From Pediococcus pentosaceus (GTDB lineage: Bacteria; Bacillota; Bacilli; Lactobacillales; Lactobacillaceae): a stretch of DNA of 64,000 bases. Each line of letters begins with the position of its first letter. Positions within the stretch are counted from its first letter, which is position 1. The stretch spans positions 186,001 to 250,000 of the forward strand of contig NZ_JQBF01000002.1 in NCBI RefSeq assembly GCF_001437285.1, in the 5' to 3' direction. The notes below the pieces were generated by a model. The model searched no databases. It had not been told where the DNA came from and saw only the letters and a program-made list of their open reading frames with translations. The position numbers were made by a program, and so were the translations under genes. Positions 52,432-60,825 of the stretch are shown in pieces.

Positions 52432-53100
52432 TTATTTAATCACATCATAAATATCAGATAGGCTTTGACGCTTCTTTTCAGGTATTTCTTGGTCCCGATA
52501 ACCAAAGCCAGCCATATAAGAAACGCCAAACTCATCCAAATTGATGATTTTTTTCTTTTCTAAATAGTTTTCAACCGATTCTTTATTAAAACCTTCAATT
52601 GGCACACTGTCAATTCCTAAGTAGGCCGCAGTTGTTAGCATGTTAGCTAAAGGAATGTAGGTTTGTTTTGAGGCCCAGTCGAACAATGAACGTTCATCAG
52701 TTAAACCAAAGTCGTTTTTTTGAAAGTTATTAAAAAATATCGTTTGAGGCGATGTTTCAGAGTAAGGAACACCGAATACATCTTCCACCATATGTTTAAC
52801 ATGAGGGCTATTACCGGTTAAGTTTTTGCGTGCTAGCACAATTAAAAAATGACTAGCTCCATATAAACTATTTCGTGCTCCCCAAGCAATATCTTGTAGA
52901 TCATCTTTTATTTGTTGGTTTTTCACTAATAAAAATTTCCAAGGCTCATAACCAAAAGAACTTGGCGACAACCGAGCTGCTTCCATAATCGTCATCCAAT
53001 CTTCCTCGGCAATTTTCTTGGTCGGATTAAAAGATTTTGTCGCAAAGCGGTGCTTGTGAACATATAGTATTTCTTTACGTAATTCAGTTTGATCAGTCAT
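52432..53100 (-). CDS. Nitroreductase family NAD(P)H oxidoreductase
   Basis: 222-residue FMN nitroreductase (NfsB/YfkO type). HRFATKSFNPTKKI at the N-terminus provides the FMN phosphate contacts, SPSSFGYEPWKFLLV is the conserved second motif, and GFGYRD lies near the C-terminus. It reduces nitro compounds or quinones using NAD(P)H. Ribosome binding site AAAGGGAG. Same strand as and close to the ADH gene. Confidence 0.92.
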   Translation of the reverse strand: MTDQTELRKEILYVHKHRFATKSFNPTKKIAEEDWMTIMEAARLSPSSFGYEPWKFLLVKNQQIKDDLQDIAWGARNSLYGASHFLIVLARKNLTGNSPHVKHMVEDVFGVPYSETSPQTIFFNNFQKNDFGLTDERSLFDWASKQTYIPLANMLTTAAYLGIDSVPIEGFNKESVENYLEKKKIINLDEFGVSYMAGFGYRDQEIPEKKRQSLSDIYDVIK

Positions 53101-53387
53101 TTTTTCTCCCTTTTAAAACTATTGGATTTTGCAAAAAGTATATAAAGATATCTGAACTATAGTTGATGAAAATTTCAAAGTAACGCATTTTTAGAGAAGG
53201 ACCTTTCAAAAGCGTAATCAAATCATCTTATCGCTCGGGTATTTCGTTAATTAATTATCTTATGTTAAAGATTTAAATAAAGACTTCGAAACCTTACTTT
53301 TAGGTATTGAGACTAAGAGTTGCACAAATTGCAACTACCGACAATAAAGATAACGTAGAAATCCGAGAACTGTTACATTTAATGATA
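53101..53387. other. Intergenic region within the island
   Basis: About 290 bases. A ~34-codon plus-strand stretch at about 53310-53400 (with ...VAQIATTDNKDNVEIRELL...) reads like a gene tail without a start and overlaps the end of the MRJP gene in antisense; it could be a remnant. No clear promoter was identified. Confidence 0.4.
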
Positions 53388-54479
53388 TTATTTTACTTTA
53401 GCTGGACCTTTACCAATAAAAATACGAAATAAGCTATAAGGTTTTTCACGTAAGTCTTTACCTTTATGGAAACTTGGTTGGCGTTGCAATTGGTTAGTAT
53501 TAAAGTATAAGTATTCATCTGGACCAATTGACAAAGTATCAGGCCATAAAATACGAGGATCATGAGCCAATGTTTCGAATGAACCATCAGTATTAATGAT
53601 ACGAATACTATTATTTTCGAAGTCACCAGCGAAAATTGTACCGTCTGCTGCAGTAATCATACCATCTGAAGCCCCCTTTTCTCCCCAGTCTTTGACATGT
53701 TTTTCAAGTTTTTCATCTTCAATATCTTTATCGAAAATCAAATCGGTATTAATAGAATAAAGGTGACGGCTTGATAATGGACTGAAGTACAATGTTTTAC
53801 CATCTGGTGAAATTGCAATTCCGTCAGCTGCCACTTGCCACGGAGAAGTTGAACCATCTGCTTCCCGATTCATCAAGATTTTGCCCTCTACTTTAGGAAC
53901 GAAATCAGAATCAACGGCTGTAGAACGGGCGCCATCTAAAATTCGGAAGGAATCGCCAGTTCCAAGATCAACGACGATCAACGCACCTGGTCCTGTAATG
54001 GAAGAATCAGTGATATAAGCTACCCCTTCTGATCCTCGACGCAAGTCAATCCGTACATCATTTAAATAAGTAGAATTTAGAACAACATCATTGGCAAAAG
54101 TATAGATTTTCCGGATAGTATTGCTTTCTAAATCAATCGCAACTAATTTTGCTCCGCCTTTAACAGGAACATCAAAGTTCGGCGCAGCAGTGTCTAATAC
54201 CCATAGAGTTCCTTCGCCGTCAGCAACGATACTTTGAACGCTTAAAAAATTTTTCTCAGGATTTTTAGGGTCAAAAGTGTTAAGTTCTTGGCTAGGATAA
54301 GCAACTAGTTCACCATCCACAACTTCAGTAACAGTTGCTTTTACACCATCGCCCCATTCAGGAAAGTTAATGAAAATACGACCTGTTTCTGTCACACTGA
54401 CACCTGTTGGCATTTCATCATAAAAAGCATGCACTTGTTCTAATTCACCAAAAAAATTTTCTGTAGGATAATTCATCAT
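53388..54479 (-). CDS. Yellow/major royal jelly protein (MRJP) family protein
   Basis: 363-residue beta-propeller of the MRJP/yellow (L-dopachrome tautomerase-related) family. RIFINFPEW near residue 34, YLNDVRIDL, AYITDSS and DGIAISPDGKTLYFSPL, LWPDTLSIG mark the repeated blades. Bacterial members are often lactonase-like and their substrates are unknown. No signal peptide, so cytoplasmic. Upstream on the same strand lies the frameshifted PEBP gene, 28 bases away; the two likely form one transcript starting in inverted-repeat copy A. Confidence 0.88.
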   Translation of the reverse strand: MMNYPTENFFGELEQVHAFYDEMPTGVSVTETGRIFINFPEWGDGVKATVTEVVDGELVAYPSQELNTFDPKNPEKNFLSVQSIVADGEGTLWVLDTAAPNFDVPVKGGAKLVAIDLESNTIRKIYTFANDVVLNSTYLNDVRIDLRRGSEGVAYITDSSITGPGALIVVDLGTGDSFRILDGARSTAVDSDFVPKVEGKILMNREADGSTSPWQVAADGIAISPDGKTLYFSPLSSRHLYSINTDLIFDKDIEDEKLEKHVKDWGEKGASDGMITAADGTIFAGDFENNSIRIINTDGSFETLAHDPRILWPDTLSIGPDEYLYFNTNQLQRQPSFHKGKDLREKPYSLFRIFIGKGPAKVK

Positions 54480-54507
54480 ATGTCTTCCTTTCTGATTCAG
54501 ATAAAGA

Positions 54508-55037
54508 TTATTTTACTTCTACCTCGAAATTCAATACTCCGCGGGCCAATACATGACCAAACATAGTAAATCCTAAAAAAGCTGGGGTAGAATCTTCTGG
54601 AATAGCAACTGTTTCTACATTTAATGCCCAAACAGTTAAGAAATAGTGATGCACCCCATGTCCTTTAGGAGGAGCGGCTCCGATATATTTTTTGTTCGTG
54701 CGTCATTTGGTAATTGAATTGCCTTCGAAGGTAATTTTGAATTATCCTTGTTGCCAGCATCTTGTGGTAATTTGTTTACTGTAGCTAAAATGTTATAAAC
54801 AGCCCAATGCCAGAAACCTGAACCAGTTGGAGCATCTGAATCATACAAAGTGACAACAAAACTTTTTGTATCACTTGGTGTTCCTGTCCAGCTAACTTCC
54901 GGTGAAATGTCTTGTCCACCTTCGATGCCAAAATCACCAGACATAAATTTTATATCTGAAAGTCTACCATTAACAATGTCTTTACTTGTGACATCAAAGG
55001 ATGGCACATTTTGCAAACCTAAAAATGGATTATTCAT
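54508..55037 (-). pseudogene. YbhB/PEBP family protein, frameshifted
   Basis: Raf-kinase-inhibitor-like (YbhB/YbcL) protein in two frames. The first frame from ATG 55037 (AGGAG 8 bases upstream) gives residues to NDARTKN, including SPEVSW, DSDAPTGSGFWHW; the second continues YIGAAPPKGHGVHHY ... GVLNFEVEVK to the TAA at 54508. A single missing A in the run AAAAAA around 54689-54694 explains the shift; with it restored the protein is 176 residues, normal length. Either a recent pseudogene, slippage-expressed, or a sequencing error in a homopolymer. Confidence 0.85.
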
Positions 55038-55044
55038 TGTACAT

Positions 55045-55139
55045 CTCCTATAAAAAATAACGTTAAGATTCATCAATGGAAATAGATTAACCCCCCTTGT
55101 TAAAGAAGTAAATTAGGGAAATTATTTATACTTCCGGAT
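55045..55139 (-). repeat. Inverted repeat copy A (promoter/leader of the PEBP-MRJP unit)
   Basis: 95 bases nearly identical, in opposite orientation, to 55905-56000; one substitution (a T for a G after six G) and one T-run length difference. It runs from just after the TAG of a gene remnant to the ribosome binding site ATAGGAG of the PEBP gene, so it is the 5' control region of that unit. Confidence 0.92.
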
Positions 55140-55140
55140 T

Positions 55141-55288
55141 CTACACCCGCTCTAATTCAAAATCCCATGATTCCCTTAAATTCAATTGTTCGTACAATTT
55201 ATTGGTGTCGCTGGCCATCAAGCTCTGTCTCTCAAAGGTAAGTAAGAAAGATTGGACGAAATTGAATACTTACTTGCAAGGTCCTTAA
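55141..55288 (-). pseudogene. Gene 3'-end remnant next to repeat copy A
   Basis: Minus-strand frame open to TAG at 55141 and ending NKLYEQLNLRESWDFELERV. The same end, diverged (NKYEQLNLKEMWDSELKKM), precedes repeat copy B, so both are relics of homologous genes. The parent family was not recognised and no start is present. Confidence 0.45.
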
Positions 55289-55656
55289 CTAAGATCCTCC
55301 TAAAAATTCTTCTTTTAATTTTCCGGCATAGCGTTGGTTGTAGTTTTCTCCCCAGTTGTACAGCATTTCAATGACTGGTCTTAGTGAGTAACCATAGTCA
55401 GTGACTCGATAAACCACCTTTAATTTTTTTCCTGAATAACCTCTCGTTCAACCAGTTTATCTGCTTCTAAGTCTTTTAACTGAAGGGAAAGCATTCGGCG
55501 CGTAATTCCCGGGATCGTCCTTTGAAGCTCACTATATCGTAATTCACCATCAAAGATTAAATGGTACAATAGAACACTTTTCCAGCGTCCAGAGATAATT
55601 TGCAATGTTGATTCCACCGAACAACCTTTTTTACAGTTGTATATTTTTCTTATCAA
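55289..55656 (-). pseudogene. HxlR/DUF24 redox regulator, frameshifted at an A7 run
   Basis: Winged-helix regulator of the HxlR (YodB/HypR/CatR) class. The first 78 codons from TTG 55656 (GGAGGC 8 bases upstream) contain the N-terminal Cys pair (NCKKGCSVE), then GRWKSVLLYHL and ITRRMLSLQLKDLEAD, and stop at 55420. The missing C-terminus (KVVYRVTDYGYSLRPVIEML...) continues in the -1 frame to TAG 55289. One extra A in AAAAAAA (about 55425-55431), or a -1 slip there, would give a normal ~122-residue protein. Cys-based sensing of electrophiles is known for this class. Operator-like palindrome directly upstream. Confidence 0.8.
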
Positions 55657-55700
55657 GTAATTTCGCCTCCATGATAGATATGGAATTATATTAGTCTCTT

Positions 55701-55717
55701 ACTTACAAAAAGTAAAC
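55701..55717. promoter_or_regulatory. Partial palindromic operator upstream of hxlR (copy 3)
   Basis: ACTTAC-AAAAA-GTAAAC: first arm identical to copies 1 and 2, second arm with two changes; 45 bases upstream of the regulator start, consistent with autoregulation. Confidence 0.5.
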
Positions 55718-55904
55718 TTTTTATTCATAACCTAACCAAGGAGGTAAAATTTTTTAATACTTCGAGGTTAGGATTTGGATAAAATACAACCTTTGTTTTG
55801 TCATCACTTGCATCAAGTTGCAAAAGTTAGCGGTAAATTTTGTTAATAAATATGAACAATTAAATTTAAAGGAAATGTGGGATTCTGAATTAAAGAAGAT
55901 GTAG
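55718..55904 (+). pseudogene. Intergenic region and gene-end remnant before copy B
   Basis: Contains a degraded plus-strand frame ending NKYEQLNLKEMWDSELKKM at TAG 55902-55904, homologous to the end at 55141. Frameshifts are needed upstream (segments such as LFCHHLHQVAKVSGKF). No start or complete gene. Confidence 0.4.
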
Positions 55905-56000
55905 ATCCGGAAGTATAAATAATTTCCCTAATTTACTTCTTTAACAAGGGGGGGTAATCTATTTCCATTGATGAATCTTAACGTTATTTTTTTATAGGAG
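55905..56000 (+). repeat. Inverted repeat copy B (promoter/leader of alsS)
   Basis: 96 bases matching copy A in reverse complement with one substitution and one extra T. It ends in the ribosome binding site ATAGGAG of alsS. Copies A and B are separated by 765 bases containing the HxlR gene, so recombination could invert that segment. Confidence 0.92.
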
Positions 56001-56009
56001 GTATTTATT

Positions 56010-57689
56010 ATGAGTATGAACGGTGCAGATTTAATCGTAGACACGTTGATAAAGAACGGTGTTAAATATGTCTTCCAATTACCTGGTGGTAAACTTGGTC
56101 CCTTATTAATGGCTTTAAAGAAGCGTGAAAAAGAAATTGAAGTTGTAACGGTAAGACATGAACAAAATGCAGGTTTTATGGCACAAGGAATTGGTCGTAT
56201 TACTGGTCGACCTGGCGTTGTGATGACAACCTCTGGTCCTGGAGCTTTGAATCTTGTGACTCCATTAGCCACAGCAACCTCTGACGGCGATCCTGTTCTA
56301 GCGATTTCTGGTCAAGTACCGCAAGCCAAATTGTTAACGCCTTACCCACAGAACCCTAACATTTCAGGCGTGATGAATGATTCAACTGTAACAAAATATG
56401 CAAAAGAAATTGAAGATACAGGTGCTCTTGCTGATGAAGTAGCGAATGCATATATTACAAGTATCAATGGCAATCCTGGCGCGGTATTTATGGATGTTCC
56501 TGGTAATGTATTGCTCGCTGAAACCGAAAAAGAAGGACTTGAATTTACGGCTATTGCAGATCAATTAGCTAATACGATTAGTGATGAAAAAACTATTTCT
56601 GATACAGTAGGTAAAATCAAACAAGCAAAACGCCCTGTAATTATTGTCGGCGCTCGTGCGATGGATGAATCGGCTGCCAAGGCAATCCAAGCTTTCGTAA
56701 GAAAAACTGGTATTCCAGTGGTTGAAACCTTTGAGGCAACAGGTTTATTGACTCATGAGTTTAATGAAAACTATGTCGGCCGTGTTGGTTTGTTTAACAA
56801 TTTGCCTGGTGATGAATTAGTCTATAATAGTGACTTAGTAATTACTTTAGGTTTAAATTTAGTTGAATATTGGGCTTCAGTATGGAATTCTGACAAGAAA
56901 ACTGTGGTTGACATTGATACAGTGGTAGATCACTTAGATGAAACTTTTATCCCAGATACATTAGTACTTGGTAACATTGCTAAAAATTTAAAAAACATCA
57001 CCAAAATAATTTCTGAACAAAACATCACAGATGAATGGAAGTCTACTGTTCATACATTACAAGAAAAATTACTGATGAAAAAACAAGTTCCTAAAACAAT
57101 TTCTAGTGATTCGTTGCACCCATTAGAAATTGTTAGTTCGTTACAAAAAGTTATTGATAAACATCCAGATACAACTGTTGTGATGGACGGTGGTAGCCAC
57201 GAAGTTTGGATGGGGTCTTACTTAAATGTTTATCGGCCGAAACATTTTTTGATGTCTGATGGTCAGCAAACGCTTGGCGTAGGTCTTCCATGGGCAATTT
57301 CTGCTGCATTCCTTCGCCCAAATGAAAAGATTTTGTCTTCTGGTGGCGATGGGAGCTTTATGTTCTCATCACAAGAATTGGCAACAGTTGCACACTATAA
57401 ATTAAATATTGTTCAAGTAATATGGGTTGATAAGGAATATAATATGGTTGAATTCCAACAAGAACTAGATTACCAAGGACAAGAAGAAGGCGTTGATATC
57501 GACTACATCGGTTACAAAGAAATGGCCGAAAGCTATGGTATCAAAGCAAGTCGGGTTCATTCGAAAGAAGCATTGGACGCGGCCCTAATTGAGGCTTATA
57601 GGACAACTGAACCAATGGTTATCGAAGTGATAGAAGACAATAAACAAAATATTCACTTGCGTGACAAAGACGAACTAAAGAAATATTAA
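56010..57689 (+). CDS. alsS: Acetolactate synthase (AlsS-type TPP enzyme)
   Basis: 559-residue thiamine diphosphate enzyme. Catalytic Glu lies in VRHEQNAGFMA (about residues 47-57), PGALNLVTP and SGQVP follow, and the TPP/Mg motif is GGDGSFMFSS...WVDKEYN (about 447-477). The single-subunit length and lack of FAD-type segments favour catabolic alpha-acetolactate synthase, forming acetolactate for acetoin/diacetyl. No aldB is adjacent. The GGKLGPLL start region deviates from classical AlsS (GAKID), so another 2-oxoacid specificity is possible. Transcribed from repeat copy B, ribosome binding site ATAGGAGGT. Confidence 0.85.
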   Translation: MSMNGADLIVDTLIKNGVKYVFQLPGGKLGPLLMALKKREKEIEVVTVRHEQNAGFMAQGIGRITGRPGVVMTTSGPGALNLVTPLATATSDGDPVLAISGQVPQAKLLTPYPQNPNISGVMNDSTVTKYAKEIEDTGALADEVANAYITSINGNPGAVFMDVPGNVLLAETEKEGLEFTAIADQLANTISDEKTISDTVGKIKQAKRPVIIVGARAMDESAAKAIQAFVRKTGIPVVETFEATGLLTHEFNENYVGRVGLFNNLPGDELVYNSDLVITLGLNLVEYWASVWNSDKKTVVDIDTVVDHLDETFIPDTLVLGNIAKNLKNITKIISEQNITDEWKSTVHTLQEKLLMKKQVPKTISSDSLHPLEIVSSLQKVIDKHPDTTVVMDGGSHEVWMGSYLNVYRPKHFLMSDGQQTLGVGLPWAISAAFLRPNEKILSSGGDGSFMFSSQELATVAHYKLNIVQVIWVDKEYNMVEFQQELDYQGQEEGVDIDYIGYKEMAESYGIKASRVHSKEALDAALIEAYRTTEPMVIEVIEDNKQNIHLRDKDELKKY

Positions 57690-57710
57690 TAATTATAACT
57701 GAAGTAATTT

Positions 57711-57760
57711 AGTCCCTAACCAAGCCCGTTAATTCTGGTACGTTGTAAGGGACTTTTTTT
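57711..57760 (+). terminator. Terminator of alsS
   Basis: AGTCCCT / AGGGACT stem around a ~30-base loop, followed by seven T. Confidence 0.75.
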
Positions 57761-58214
57761 GAAAAAGTGCCTTTATCTTTGATGACTGTTACTCATACAA
57801 AGATATTTACCAAATTTCTATAAAGAGATGTATTGATGAATGTTGAATTCTTTCTTATACTTTCACTGAAAAAACATTCTATATTAATTACAGAAATTAA
57901 GTATTATTTATCATTTAAAATATTCATTTTCCTTATTATATTCATAAAATAATGAATAAATACATTTTGGAGTTAGATTAAAAAAATAACTAATTAAAAA
58001 TTAGCTTATATAATTTTAAAAATTTATCCAGGAAATACTACTTTGTGATTAAATAAACAGTAACTTATCAAGGCAAACACCCTATATAATTAAATTATGA
58101 TTTAAGTACAATTAGATTTTAATGATACGTAAATGATTTACCTATACTTCTGCTATAATATTATTCATATGTAATTTGTTTTTATTCATAAATATAGTTA
58201 GGGGTAGATTCACT
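57761..58214. other. AT-rich intergenic region before the permease gene
   Basis: About 450 bases with very low GC and no gene. It includes TATAAT elements at 58085-58090 and 58154-58159; the latter belongs to the proposed permease promoter. No riboswitch fold was recognised. Confidence 0.5.
58151..58159 (+). promoter_or_regulatory. Extended -10 promoter of the permease gene
   Basis: TGCTATAAT (TGnTATAAT) 56 bases before the ATG. Confidence 0.55.
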
Positions 58215-59717
58215 ATGGGTGAACAAAAGAAAAAACTATCGCTTGGCGCTTTAGTTTTGATGATTTTTACAACCATTTTTGGTTTTGGTAATACTCCAAC
58301 AGCCTTCCAACAAATGGGTTACGGAGCTATCTTTTGGTACATTGTCGGTGCTATTTTATTCTTTATTCCAGCAGGTTTGATGTTTGCTGAATATGGTTCC
58401 ACTTTCAAGGAAGCAAAAGGTGGGATTTATTCTTGGTTAGAAGGTTCAATTGGTGAAAAATGGGCCTTTATCGCAACCTTCATGTGGTTAGCTTCATGGC
58501 TAATCTGGATGGTTATGATTGCTCAAAAGATTTGGATTACACTAGCCACAATCATTTCTGGTCATGACACAACTGGTAGTTGGTCATTTCTTGGACTTAA
58601 CTCAACTTTAACAGTTGGACTGCTTGCCATTCTATGGATGGTGTTTGTTACTTGGGCAACAACTCGTGGAATCAATACTTTGGCTAAAGTGTCTTCCCTT
58701 GGTGGTATTGCTGTAATGGTTATGAATGTTATCTTGCTTCTCGCAAGTGCCTTCATTTTAATCGCTAACCATGGTCACCTTGCCCAACCTATTCACCATT
58801 TGAGTGATTTTGCTACTTCGCCTAGCGCACAGTTCCAATCACCAATCGCTTTAATTTCATTTGTTATCTATGCAATCTTTGCTTATGGTGGTTTGGAATC
58901 CATTGGTGGTGTTACTGATAGTTTGGATAAGCCAGAAAAAACTTTCCCTAAAGGAATTATGATCGGTGGTGTGGTTATCGCCGTGGGTTATTCTTTAGCA
59001 ATCTTCCTTTGGGGCGTTTCTGCTAACTGGAACACAGTTATTCTTGCTCAAAAAGCTAACCTGGGTAACATTACTTATGTGATGATGCAAAACCTTGGTT
59101 TGGAATTAGGTAAAGCCATGGGTATGAGCCCAGCTGCTGCTGCAATCATGGGAACTACCTTCTCAAGATTTGCGGGTGTTGGGATGTTATTTGCTTATGT
59201 TGGTTCATTCTTCGTTCTTAGTTACTCACCATTGAAGTCCTTTATCATGGGTTCTCCTAAAGAACTATGGCCAAAGAAGATGACTGAGTTAAACAAGAAT
59301 GGTATGCCTGCCAATTCAATGTGGCTACAAGCTATCGTTGTTATTGTATTTATCGCAGGTATTTCAATTTTAGCTTCAATTACTCACAAAGAAGCTACTT
59401 TCTTCTACAACGTACTTACTTCAATGAGTAACGTATCTACAACTTTACCTTACTTATTCTTAGTTGGTGCCTTTCCATTCTTCAAGGCTAAAGAAGGACT
59501 TGATCGACCTTTCGAAGTTTATCGTAGTCGTCCTTGGATGTTAACGATTGTTACAGTTGTACTTCTAACTGTCGGAATTGGTGTGGTATTTACTGCTATC
59601 TCACCATTCATTTCTGGTGATTTGTTCACAGGTTTCTGGACAGTTGCTGGTCCTGTATTCTTTGCTATCATCGCTTGGATCTTCTTGGTTAGAAGAGAAA
59701 AAAATAAAAATATTTAA
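58215..59717 (+). CDS. yjeM: YjeM-like amino acid permease (APC, glutamate/GABA antiporter family)
   Basis: 500-residue APC-superfamily transporter with about 12 helices. The unwound helix 1 motif FGFGNTPTAFQQMGYGAIFW and AYGGLESIGGVTDSLDKPEKTFPKG match YjeM and related GGA-family antiporters, and length is that of YjeM. Start ATG 58215 (AGGGG 11 bases upstream); 13 upstream codons from a TTG are rejected. Amino acid transport inferred, substrate unknown. Confidence 0.88.
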   Translation: MGEQKKKLSLGALVLMIFTTIFGFGNTPTAFQQMGYGAIFWYIVGAILFFIPAGLMFAEYGSTFKEAKGGIYSWLEGSIGEKWAFIATFMWLASWLIWMVMIAQKIWITLATIISGHDTTGSWSFLGLNSTLTVGLLAILWMVFVTWATTRGINTLAKVSSLGGIAVMVMNVILLLASAFILIANHGHLAQPIHHLSDFATSPSAQFQSPIALISFVIYAIFAYGGLESIGGVTDSLDKPEKTFPKGIMIGGVVIAVGYSLAIFLWGVSANWNTVILAQKANLGNITYVMMQNLGLELGKAMGMSPAAAAIMGTTFSRFAGVGMLFAYVGSFFVLSYSPLKSFIMGSPKELWPKKMTELNKNGMPANSMWLQAIVVIVFIAGISILASITHKEATFFYNVLTSMSNVSTTLPYLFLVGAFPFFKAKEGLDRPFEVYRSRPWMLTIVTVVLLTVGIGVVFTAISPFISGDLFTGFWTVAGPVFFAIIAWIFLVRREKNKNI

Positions 59718-59726
59718 TTAAAAACT

Positions 59727-59767
59727 AAAAGATGAGAGTTCATTTAAAATGAACTCTCATCTTTTTT
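59727..59767. terminator. Bidirectional terminator
   Basis: AAAAGATGAGAGTTCATTT / AAATGAACTCTCATCTTTT hairpin with T-run between convergent genes. Confidence 0.93.
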
Positions 59768-60281
59768 ATTTCCAATATTTTTTCTGAAATTCTGATCGTC
59801 CACCCGCTTCTTGAATTTGGTAACGAAGGGGATTTTTCTTATAAAATTCTTGGTGTTCTTCTTCAGCTGGATAAAATGGTTGAGCATCTTCAATTTTAGT
59901 AACAATAGGGTCATCAAACATTTCAGATTTGGCTAATTGTTCCCTAGATTTTTCAGCAATTTCACGCTGTTCAGCACTATTCACAAAAATTACTGGTCGG
60001 TAATTATCGCCACGGTCCTGGAACTGCCCCATTGCATCAGTTGGATCAGTTTGTTGCCAGTAGATTTGAACTAATTGGCGATACGAAATAATTTCCGGAT
60101 CATACGTGATTTTAACAGCTTCTGTATGTCCAGTAGTATGACTAGTAACTTGTTCATAGGTCGGGTTGGCGACATGCCCTCCTGTATAACCTGAAACAAC
60201 GTTGATAATACCAGGTTGAGTTTCAAAAGGTTCTACCATGCACCAAAAACACCCACCGGCAAAAATAGCAGTTTCTTCCAT
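59766..60281 (-). CDS. msrA: Peptide methionine-S-sulfoxide reductase MsrA
   Basis: 171-residue MsrA repairing the S-epimer of methionine sulfoxide. Catalytic Cys11 is in GGCFWC, with Glu in MVEPF; VSGYTGG and the [11 protein letters not shown] segment are as in the family. 15 bases downstream of msrB, forming an msrB-msrA operon for oxidative repair. Confidence 0.97.
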   Translation of the reverse strand: MEETAIFAGGCFWCMVEPFETQPGIINVVSGYTGGHVANPTYEQVTSHTTGHTEAVKITYDPEIISYRQLVQIYWQQTDPTDAMGQFQDRGDNYRPVIFVNSAEQREIAEKSREQLAKSEMFDDPIVTKIEDAQPFYPAEEEHQEFYKKNPLRYQIQEAGGRSEFQKKYWK

Positions 60282-60296
60282 AAGTAAATCACGCTC

Positions 60297-60740
60297 CTAA
60301 TTAAATAGTTTCTTTAAATAACCTAGATTATGCGCTTCTAAATCGTCATATGCAATGAATTTCAGGGCAGCCGAATTGATACAATAACGATTTCCACCTT
60401 GATCGAGAGGCCCATCATCAAATACGTGTCCTAAGTGAGAGTTAGCATCCTTGCTGCGGACTTCCACTCGTTCCATGCCATAAGAAGAATCTCGATGATT
60501 AACCACTAATTTAGGGTCAATAGGCTTGGTAAAAGAAGGCCAACCACAGTGAGCGTCATATTTATCGGTGGAACTAAAAAGTGGCTCACCACTGACGACA
60601 TCAACGTAAATCCCCTTTTGGTAAAAATTATCGTATTTACCGGCGAAAGGATGTTCAGTAGCAGCATTTTGTGTAACCTCATATTCTTCAGGAGACAGTT
60701 TCTTTTTTAGCTCTGCTTTGGACCAGTTATTTGAATTCAT
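60297..60740 (-). CDS. msrB: Peptide methionine-R-sulfoxide reductase MsrB
   Basis: 147-residue MsrB. Catalytic Cys120 lies in [10 protein letters not shown] and Cys65 in HCGWPSF, the recycling Cys; [11 protein letters not shown] is present. CxxC zinc pairs are lacking, i.e. a non-zinc type. First gene of msrB-msrA with ribosome binding site AAGGGGGA. Confidence 0.97.
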   Translation of the reverse strand: MNSNNWSKAELKKKLSPEEYEVTQNAATEHPFAGKYDNFYQKGIYVDVVSGEPLFSSTDKYDAHCGWPSFTKPIDPKLVVNHRDSSYGMERVEVRSKDANSHLGHVFDDGPLDQGGNRYCINSAALKFIAYDDLEAHNLGYLKKLFN

Positions 60741-60825
60741 TTAAATTCCCCCTTACCTATAACATCGATTATAAAACATTCATGTCTTTTAGGGGATTAA
60801 GATGCTTACAAAATAAAAGCTTAAG

